A stretch of 64,000 bases of DNA, taken from Magnetospirillum aberrantis SpK (GTDB lineage: Bacteria; Pseudomonadota; Alphaproteobacteria; Rhodospirillales; Magnetospirillaceae). Where the stretch lies: NCBI RefSeq assembly GCF_011022235.1, contig NZ_JAAIYP010000026.1:83469-147468 (forward strand), in the 5' to 3' direction. The position numbers and the translations under genes were made by a program. The notes beneath the pieces were generated by a model that had not been told where the DNA came from, did no database searches, and saw only the letters and a list, made by a program, of their open reading frames with translations. This document shows, one piece after another, positions 58,084 through 64,000 of this stretch. Positions within the stretch are counted from its first letter, which is position 1. Each line of letters starts with the position of its first letter.

Positions 58084-58802
58084 GGTTTCGTCCCATGATG
58101 CAGACAGGCGATGCCGAAACTGAGATTGCGCCATCCCACGTCGATCAGGCCGGAATCCGCGAAGACCGTGGCCAGCGTCCGCTGATCGGGAAAGCGGCGG
58201 ATGGATTCCACCAGATATTCATAAGCGGCCGGTTCCTGCGCCACCGCCGCGCCCAGGCGCGGAATGACCCAGAACGACCATGCATCGTAGAATGGCCGGA
58301 TCAGGGCCAGGGGGCGTGAGAATTCCAGACACAGGAACCGCCCGCCGGGCCGCAGGACCCGCGACACCTCGGTCAGGGCCGCCGGCAGCGAGGTCACGTT
58401 GCGCAAACCGAAAGCGATGGTCACCAGATCGACCGAAGCGTCGGGAAAGGGCATGGCCTCGGCCGTGCCCTCGACGAAATCGACACCGGATGGGCAGCGT
58501 TCGCGCCCCACCGCCATCATCGCCGGCGACGGATCGCACACCACCACCTTGCGCCCCGGCCCGGCCAACAGACGGGCGATGTCGCCGGTGCCGCCGGCAA
58601 GATCGACCACCACCTGTCCCGCCTTGGGCGCCGCCATACGGGCCATGGCCCGTTTCCACAGACGATGGATGCCCATGGACATGATGTCGTTCATCAGGTC
58701 ATAGCGGCCGGCCACCGCCTGGAACACCGCGCGAATGCGACGTTCGCGTTCGTCCGGTGTCACATGGGCATAACCAAACGTACCGGACAGTTCCTCACTC
58801 AC
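58080..58802 (-). CDS. ubiE: UbiE/MenG C-methyltransferase for quinones
   Basis: About 240 aa. The GTG at 58802 is chosen because it overlaps the nosY stop (GTGA) and gives MSEELSGTFGYAHVTPDER. SAM motifs VVVDLAGGTGDIARLL and VEGTAEAMPFPDASVD, and AFGLRNVT, LEFSRP mark the UbiE family. The family methylates both demethylmenaquinone and a ubiquinone precursor. Co-location with menA favours menaquinone here. Confidence 0.9.
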   Translation of the reverse strand: MSEELSGTFGYAHVTPDERERRIRAVFQAVAGRYDLMNDIMSMGIHRLWKRAMARMAAPKAGQVVVDLAGGTGDIARLLAGPGRKVVVCDPSPAMMAVGRERCPSGVDFVEGTAEAMPFPDASVDLVTIAFGLRNVTSLPAALTEVSRVLRPGGRFLCLEFSRPLALIRPFYDAWSFWVIPRLGAAVAQEPAAYEYLVESIRRFPDQRTLATVFADSGLIDVGWRNLSFGIACLHHGTKP

Positions 58803-59626
58803 GGCAGATCCCCGCGCCTGAACAGACGATAGCCCAAGGCCGCGGACAAGGTACCAACAGTCAGCGGCCACGCCAACGCCAGCGCCAGATATCCCTCGCG
58901 GCCAAGGGTGTCGAGGATGACATAGGCCGCCGGCCCCAGCACCACCATTTGCGGATCGAACAGCAAGATGGCGGCGGTGCGGAAACTTTGCAACGGGTTG
59001 GCCACCGCGATGGCGACCACCACTTCCAGCGGCATCTGTTCACGCACCATGACCCCCAACAAGACCAGGTCAAGGAACATCAACAGCAGCAGCCACAACA
59101 GGAAAGCGCCGGTCTGGGCCACGTCGGGCGAACGGGCCAGGGTGGAAATCAACATGCCGAAGCCCAGGAACGACCACGCCAGCGACACCAAAAGCGCGGT
59201 GTAGACGGCGAACAGATCCCACGGCACCCCGATCTCGCGGTATTCGGAATAGGCCGCCGCCCCGGCCATGGCCAGGAACACCGGCAGGAATACCACGGTG
59301 AAACGGCCGATCATCTTGCCCCAATACCAGGCGGCCAACCCGACCGGCAGCGACAGCATGTATTCGAAGATGCCGGCGTCGCGGTCACCGGCCAACGAAC
59401 GTACGGTGGTGATCAGCACGAAGATCGGCAAGATGGCGACGCACAACTGGATATAGGTCACCAACAGGCGCGACAGGCCGGTGAAGCCCAGGATGCGCGA
59501 TTCGGTCAGCCCGAACACGAACAACAGCACCACGATGCCGCCGAAAACCATGCTGTAGAACATGAACCAGCGGGCACGCAGTGATTCGGTGATGTCAAGC
59601 CAAGCGGCGCGGAGAAAGGCGTTCAT
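58799..59626 (-). CDS. nosY: NosY, ABC permease of nitrous oxide reductase maturation
   Basis: A 275-aa membrane protein with about six helices. VRSLAGDRDAGIFEYMLSLP and GLAAWYWGKMIGRF are typical of NosY and related ABC-2 permeases. With NosF and NosD it delivers a sulfur species for CuZ assembly on NosZ. It starts 1 bp after nosL and overlaps the methyltransferase gene by 4 bases. Confidence 0.9.
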   Translation of the reverse strand: MNAFLRAAWLDITESLRARWFMFYSMVFGGIVVLLFVFGLTESRILGFTGLSRLLVTYIQLCVAILPIFVLITTVRSLAGDRDAGIFEYMLSLPVGLAAWYWGKMIGRFTVVFLPVFLAMAGAAAYSEYREIGVPWDLFAVYTALLVSLAWSFLGFGMLISTLARSPDVAQTGAFLLWLLLLMFLDLVLLGVMVREQMPLEVVVAIAVANPLQSFRTAAILLFDPQMVVLGPAAYVILDTLGREGYLALALAWPLTVGTLSAALGYRLFRRGDLP

Positions 59627-59627
59627 G

Positions 59628-60113
59628 TCAGCTGTGCCCCTCGGTCGGGGTTTCGCAACGGCTGTTGGCGCCCTGGGCGACCACCAGCTTCTTCATTTCG
59701 GCGAAATCCATGGCGCCGGTCCTCTGGTCGGGAACGGCACCGATGTTGTGGGCCATGGGCGACTTCTTGCCGCTGAGATACCAGGCGGTGCGGGCATCGA
59801 TCCAGGTTCCCTTCTCGACGTCGCCGACCCAGAACTCCACTCCGGGGGCATCGGCCCAGGATTGCTTGGCCAGCCACAGCACGCCATCGCCGAAATCGTC
59901 GAACTTGTAGACCTTGCCACCGGCTTTCTCGCGGATCTGGCCGGCGAAACGGGGGTCGTCGACGATCATGCCGCAATATTCGCAATATTCCTTGCCCCAA
60001 CGGATGGCCACCGGGCCGGTGCCCTTGTCGTTGCAGGCACCCAGGGCAACGGTGACGGCCAGTCCGGGAACCAAGCCCAGGACTTGGCGGCGGTTCAGAT
60101 TTCCGGTGCACAT
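59628..60113 (-). CDS. nosL: NosL, copper chaperone lipoprotein
   Basis: A 161-aa lipoprotein. The ATG at 60113 follows GGAGG and gives a signal sequence with an RR pair (NLNRRQVLGL) and lipobox LGAC. The Cu(I)-binding motif is in EYCEYCGMIVDD, and AHNIGAVPDQRTG follows. NosL hands copper to apo-NosZ. It overlaps the end of nosF by 19 bp. Confidence 0.92.
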   Translation of the reverse strand: MCTGNLNRRQVLGLVPGLAVTVALGACNDKGTGPVAIRWGKEYCEYCGMIVDDPRFAGQIREKAGGKVYKFDDFGDGVLWLAKQSWADAPGVEFWVGDVEKGTWIDARTAWYLSGKKSPMAHNIGAVPDQRTGAMDFAEMKKLVVAQGANSRCETPTEGHS

Positions 60114-61006
60114 GGCGCCACCTCCTTGCCTTCCACCATTTCCAGGCCGGCGATCAGACCGGTGTAGCGCGACAGCATGCACATGAAGCGCAGGCGGTCG
60201 GGACCGTTGACCATGCCGCTCCACCGCGTACCGGCACCCTCGAATCCCCACTCGCCGATGGTCCGGGCAAAGGCTTCGTCGGCGCGGACCAGTTTCAGGT
60301 CACAAGACATGCGGCTGGTCATGTCGACGCTGTCGGCGACACGATCGTCCAGCACCACCCGGCCCATGTCCATCTCGACCACACGGTTGACCAGCGCCGC
60401 CACCTCGTCCAGGCGGTGGCTGGTGATCACCATGACGCTGTCGTCCTTGCGCTCGGCCAGTTGGTGGAAAAAGATGTGCCGAGCCTCGGGGTCCAGGTTG
60501 GCGGCCGGTTCGTCCATGATCAGGATGTCGCTGGGCCGCCCAAGCGCGATGCCGATCAGCGTCTTTTGTTTCATGCCGCCCGACAGCTTGACGAAGGGCA
60601 ACCGGCGGATACGTCCGAAATCCAGTCCCAGTTCCTCGATCACCCGCACCATCTCTTTGGGGTCCGAATGGCACACGCTGGCGGCGAACGACACCAGTTC
60701 GCCCACCGGCATCTTGAGCGGCGGCGGGATCTGCGGCACGAAGCCGACGCGGGCAAGAACCACCGAGCGGTTGGCGCGCGGATCAAGCCCGCCCACCGAA
60801 ACGGTGCCGTCATAGGTGTACTCACCCAACAGGCACCGAATCAGCGTGGTCTTGCCGGCGCCGTTCGACCCTACCAGGGCGATCCGCTCGCCCTTGAGGA
60901 TTTCCAGGGAAATGCCGTCGAGCACGCGGTTGCGGCGAAACGTCTTGGAGACGTTCTCGAACACGATCCGGGGCTCGAAGGCCGGAGGAGGCGTGAAGGT
61001 CATCAT
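60095..61006 (-). CDS. nosF: NosF, ABC ATPase of nitrous oxide reductase maturation
   Basis: About 303 aa from the ATG pair at 61006/61003. Walker A GSNGAGKTTLIR, signature KLSGGMKQKTL, Walker B ILIMDEPAANLD and switch His ITSHRLDE. A C-terminal extension of about 90 residues follows the ATPase core, as in NosF. It energises NosDFY. It begins 20 bp after nosH. Confidence 0.93.
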   Translation of the reverse strand: MMTFTPPPAFEPRIVFENVSKTFRRNRVLDGISLEILKGERIALVGSNGAGKTTLIRCLLGEYTYDGTVSVGGLDPRANRSVVLARVGFVPQIPPPLKMPVGELVSFAASVCHSDPKEMVRVIEELGLDFGRIRRLPFVKLSGGMKQKTLIGIALGRPSDILIMDEPAANLDPEARHIFFHQLAERKDDSVMVITSHRLDEVAALVNRVVEMDMGRVVLDDRVADSVDMTSRMSCDLKLVRADEAFARTIGEWGFEGAGTRWSGMVNGPDRLRFMCMLSRYTGLIAGLEMVEGKEVAPCAPEI

Positions 61007-61026
61007 GGAGGCGCGATCTCCTTCAC

Positions 61027-62001
61027 CTACAGCAATTTGTCGAGGCCCTTGACCTCGTATTTCAGGGCGCCCGTCGGGCAGATGTCGATGCACAGGCCGC
61101 AACGGGTGCAATCGGCGCCAATCCCCACATGGACATCGGTGGCGAAGCCTTTCTTGGTGCAGTCCAGCACATGCGGCACCAGACAGACCTTGCGGCAGGC
61201 GCCTTCATGATGGCAGTCCAACGGACGATAGACCACCCTGAGCGGACTCACGGCGCCGACCACGGCATAGGTGATGCCGATCGGACACATGTAGCGACAC
61301 CACATGCGCCGCGAATAGAACACCTCGAACGCCAACAGAACGGCGACGATGGCCAAGGCGGCGGTGGGACCGTAGATCAGGGCGCGGCTGACGATGCCGG
61401 TGGGCGAGATGGTCTCGTACACCGTGTAGCCCGAGGCCAGCGCCAGCAGCGCGAACACCACATACAACACGGTGCGCAAGCGGCGGTCCAGCGCGTGGTC
61501 CTTGACGATCCCCTTGGACACCAGCAGAAGGTGCAGTTTTTCCGCCCATTCGGCCAACAGGTGATAGGGACACACCCAGGAACAGAAGCTGCGTCCACCC
61601 AGCAGCCACCACATGGCCAGCACCGTCGAGGTGCCGATCACCAGGTTGATGAGGACGGTCTTGAACGCCAGCATCACCTGAAGTGCCGAATTAAGGTCGG
61701 CGAAGTGGAAGCCGATCACCCGCGACGCGGTCAGCGCGCCCTCGATCAACTGCACGTCGAACTGATAGGACAGAACGAACAAGAGGTTGACGGCGATCAG
61801 CGTCGCCCAGCGACGATTGCGCCACTTATGGACCTTGGCGCTTTCGTGGATGGCGTGCTGGACGGCGGCGTTGTCCTCGCGCGTGCGTTTGTTGGCACGC
61901 TTGGATTCATGCAAGGCGCAGGCCGCCTCGGAATATTCGCAGGTCTTGGGCTTGACCGGCTCGCGACCCAGCATGATGGCGAGCGACTTCAACAGGCTCA
62001 T
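61027..62001 (-). CDS. nosH: NosH, NapH-like membrane quinol dehydrogenase subunit
   Basis: About 324 aa. The ATG at 62001 overlaps the nosG stop (ATGA). At least four membrane helices are seen (around LIAVNLLFVLSYQF, LINLVIGTSTVLAMWWLL, VLYVVFALLALASGYTV and AALAIVAVLLAFEVFY). CxxxCP pairs near helix ends (FCSWVCPYHLL, WCRYMCPIGITY), as in NapH. The C-terminus carries a ferredoxin-like cluster (CTRCGLCIDICPTGALK). Family role: oxidise menaquinol and pass electrons through NosG toward N2O reductase. Confidence 0.88.
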   Translation of the reverse strand: MSLLKSLAIMLGREPVKPKTCEYSEAACALHESKRANKRTREDNAAVQHAIHESAKVHKWRNRRWATLIAVNLLFVLSYQFDVQLIEGALTASRVIGFHFADLNSALQVMLAFKTVLINLVIGTSTVLAMWWLLGGRSFCSWVCPYHLLAEWAEKLHLLLVSKGIVKDHALDRRLRTVLYVVFALLALASGYTVYETISPTGIVSRALIYGPTAALAIVAVLLAFEVFYSRRMWCRYMCPIGITYAVVGAVSPLRVVYRPLDCHHEGACRKVCLVPHVLDCTKKGFATDVHVGIGADCTRCGLCIDICPTGALKYEVKGLDKLL

Positions 62002-62723
62002 GCCGCCCTCCATTGCTTGCGGGCGTCGATCACGATGGCCGCGGGTTCGGTGGGACAGATCATCTCGCACATGCCACAGCCGACACAGGCCTGGTTGACC
62101 TGAGGCGTGCGACGTTTGTCGGCGGGATCGTCGCTCATGGGAACCAGTTGGATGGCACCCTCGATCGGACATTCGCGGACACAAAGGTCGCACAGTTCCA
62201 GGTCATAGGGATGATCGGCGATGGGAATGGGGTTCCAGCGGTCGATCTCGGCGTAGCGGTGGATGCCCTTGGCTCGCGCCACGCCCTTGAACCCGGCTCC
62301 TTGGCGGGCAAGGCAGATTTCCGGCTTGTCCAGCCGGGCCACGCCCATGCGCACCTCTTCCTTCTTGGAAAGCGTGTGGGTCAGCGCCCCGGTGGGACAC
62401 GCCAGGATGCATTGCACCGCATCGCAGGAGAAATCGCAGGCTTGGACACGGGCGTCGATATGCGGCACGCCGACGCCGAAACCTTCGCCGATATCGCCAA
62501 GCTTGATGGCTTCGACCGGACAGACCTGGACGCACTGGCCGCACTTAATGCACGACGCCAGGAATTCGTCCTCCTCGAGTGCGCCCGGCGGACGCAGGCG
62601 CAGGGCGTGGGCGCGCAGGACCGGCAACCAGCCGGCCATGGCGGCCGCAACCACACCCCCGCCCAGCAGCGCCGAGCGCAGGAAGCGCCGACGCGCCTCT
62701 TGCTCGCGCGGAGACGGGATCAT
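61998..62723 (-). CDS. nosG: NosG, NapG-like periplasmic iron-sulfur protein
   Basis: A 241-aa ferredoxin-type protein. A twin-arginine-like signal (ARRRFLRSALLGGG) precedes four 4Fe-4S clusters: CIKCGQCVQVCPVEAIK, CDAVQCILACPTGAL, CDLCVRECP and CVGCGMCEMICPTEP. It pairs with NosH and overlaps nosH and nosD by 4 bases each. Clade II nos clusters characteristically carry this pair. Confidence 0.9.
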   Translation of the reverse strand: MIPSPREQEARRRFLRSALLGGGVVAAAMAGWLPVLRAHALRLRPPGALEEDEFLASCIKCGQCVQVCPVEAIKLGDIGEGFGVGVPHIDARVQACDFSCDAVQCILACPTGALTHTLSKKEEVRMGVARLDKPEICLARQGAGFKGVARAKGIHRYAEIDRWNPIPIADHPYDLELCDLCVRECPIEGAIQLVPMSDDPADKRRTPQVNQACVGCGMCEMICPTEPAAIVIDARKQWRAA

Positions 62724-63982
62724 GATGTCTTCTCCTTGGCACGGATATGCGGGCGCTCGTCCTCGAGCAACAACTCGGGTTCGCTGAACGGCGCCAGACG
62801 ATCCAGGAAGTCAAGCACCTCCAAGGTGGCGGTGCCCTTGAAGAAACGGGTATTGGGCATGTCCATCCACACCCGGCCGGCATAGCCGAACACACGATGC
62901 GGGGTGTCGCCGATACCGTCGCCGTCGCGGTCGAATCCTTCGTAGGAATCCCAGGAATTCCCGTTCCATTCGTTGCTTCTGGCGGAACCGCCGCCATAAA
63001 CCGCCACTTCGGTCAGGTTGTCGCCGAAGATGTTGTCCGTGAAGATGTTGCCGGGGCGGTCGTTGAGGAAGCCGACGGCGATATCGTTGAAACGGAAGCG
63101 GTTGTTGGAGATACGGTTGGTCGAATCCGGCTGATAGGGCGAGACGTCCAGGAACAGCCCCTGGGCACAATAGATGATGTCGTTGTTCTCGACGGTCAGG
63201 TCGCTGCTTTCCTTGGCGGCGATGCAGGTGCCGGTGGCCCCGGTCGAACTGGCGATGTAGTTGCCCTTCACCACCACGCCTTCGCTGTACATCATCGAGA
63301 TGCCGACGGAATTGTCGAAGAAGCGGTTGGAATCGACGATGTTCGAACCCGCGTACATGAAGTGCAGCCCATAACGGCCGCCATGGGAAACATTGCGGGC
63401 GATGCGGTTGCGCTGGGAATACCACACGACCAGATCGCGGGAATTGACCAGATCGTTTTCCTCAATGGCGTTGTCGTTGCTGTACCACAATTTGAGGCCG
63501 TCGCCCCGCAAGCCGAGGGGCAACTCGGATTTCGAGGAGATCCGGTTGCGACGCACGATGTTGCCATCGGCCTTGGACAGGTTGACACCCTCCAGGGTCT
63601 CGTCGATGACGTTGTCCTTGATCACGTTGTTGTTGCCGCGGACATGCACCCCGGCATCCTCGGCGTTGTGGTCGGCCCCCGAATTGGTCAGATGCAGGTT
63701 GCGCACCACCGCGTTGTTGGTCTCGACCACCACCACGGTACCGGAGCCGCCGGCATCGATGGTGACCTGATCGCGGCCATCAAGGGTGATCGGCTTGTTC
63801 ACCACCACATGCCCGAGATAGTGGCCGGGGGGCGGAACCACCTCCGCCCCGTCGGCCGCCGCGTCGACCATCGCCTGAATCTCGGCGGCGTCGCGCGGGG
63901 CTGGAGCCTGGGGGCCCCGGTTGGCGTACACCGCCGCCGGCACCAGGACACCCACCAACAGAACGGCCAGCCGCCGTTTCAT
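62720..63982 (-). CDS. nosD: NosD, periplasmic right-handed beta-helix maturation protein
   Basis: A 420-aa protein. The ATG at 63982 is used because GGGGA lies 7 nt upstream; a TTG six bases earlier is rejected. A signal peptide ends near VYANRG. The rest is parallel beta-helix repeats (NNNVIKDNVI, DGLKLWYSND, GLHFMYAGSNIV, NDIAVGFLNDR), the CASH-domain pattern of NosD. With NosFY it works in CuZ assembly. The clade II gene nosB and nosZ would be expected upstream, outside the window. Confidence 0.93.
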   Translation of the reverse strand: MKRRLAVLLVGVLVPAAVYANRGPQAPAPRDAAEIQAMVDAAADGAEVVPPPGHYLGHVVVNKPITLDGRDQVTIDAGGSGTVVVVETNNAVVRNLHLTNSGADHNAEDAGVHVRGNNNVIKDNVIDETLEGVNLSKADGNIVRRNRISSKSELPLGLRGDGLKLWYSNDNAIEENDLVNSRDLVVWYSQRNRIARNVSHGGRYGLHFMYAGSNIVDSNRFFDNSVGISMMYSEGVVVKGNYIASSTGATGTCIAAKESSDLTVENNDIIYCAQGLFLDVSPYQPDSTNRISNNRFRFNDIAVGFLNDRPGNIFTDNIFGDNLTEVAVYGGGSARSNEWNGNSWDSYEGFDRDGDGIGDTPHRVFGYAGRVWMDMPNTRFFKGTATLEVLDFLDRLAPFSEPELLLEDERPHIRAKEKTS

Positions 63983-64000
63983 GATCAATTCCCCTTGAGC

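Overview
The window looks like chromosome of a GC-rich alphaproteobacterium of the Rhodospirillales, most like Magnetospirillum or a relative. The evidence is gene order and protein style: ruvCAB-ybgC-tolQRAB-pal-cpoB, zapA-6S RNA-ygfA, RNase E with a long acidic/basic tail, and nosDGHFLY genes. This placement is inferred from gene content, not from a database search.

Region 1 (1-12154) is housekeeping. A minus-strand run reads from a short coiled-coil gene and zapA through 6S RNA, ygfA, ymdB and yebC to ruvCAB, ybgC, tolQRAB, pal and the start of cpoB: division, Holliday-junction resolution and envelope integrity. On the plus strand lie a hypothetical gene, thiE (apparently lacking a standard start codon) and a LOG-family gene.

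Region 2 (about 12195-15842) is a small, decayed insertion at a tRNA-Val(CAC) gene. A 46-bp direct repeat leaves a broken 5' half-tRNA behind the promoter and an intact tRNA about 160 bp further on. Beyond it are a probable AbiEii-type toxin/antitoxin pair with two 13-bp palindromic operators, a cut GIY-YIG fragment, an orphan ORF and the C-terminal end of a tyrosine recombinase.

Region 3 (15843-34008) holds a small lipoprotein, a hairpin-rich repeat, a Tim44-like protein, RF2, PBP1A, AmiC, RNase E, a NarL-type regulator, an AT-rich gap, MobB, a chemoreceptor/STAS/solute-binding cluster, and an unusual membrane protein joining a sensor-kinase-like core to a DEDDh exonuclease.

Region 4 (34009-54880) is dominated by one ORF of about 6,670 codons. 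It encodes an N-terminal FecR domain, about 1,350 residues of alanine-rich helix, Ig/cadherin-like and five LamG-like domains, RTX repeats alternating with eight copies of a roughly 105-residue module, a beta-solenoid-like region and a C-terminal type I secretion-like tail. A periplasmic FGE-fold protein that appears to lack the catalytic cysteines is divergent from it. No type I transporter is in the window.

Region 5 (54886-63982) is a tightly packed minus-strand run, nosD-G-H-F-L-Y, a ubiE/menG-like gene, menA, a bile-acid-symporter-family gene, fetA and fetB. Many junctions overlap by 4 bases. It resembles the maturation and electron-supply part of a clade II nitrous oxide reductase cluster, whose nosZ would lie beyond the right edge. 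Quinone genes inside the run suggest that the NosGH quinol dehydrogenase and its quinone are made together.
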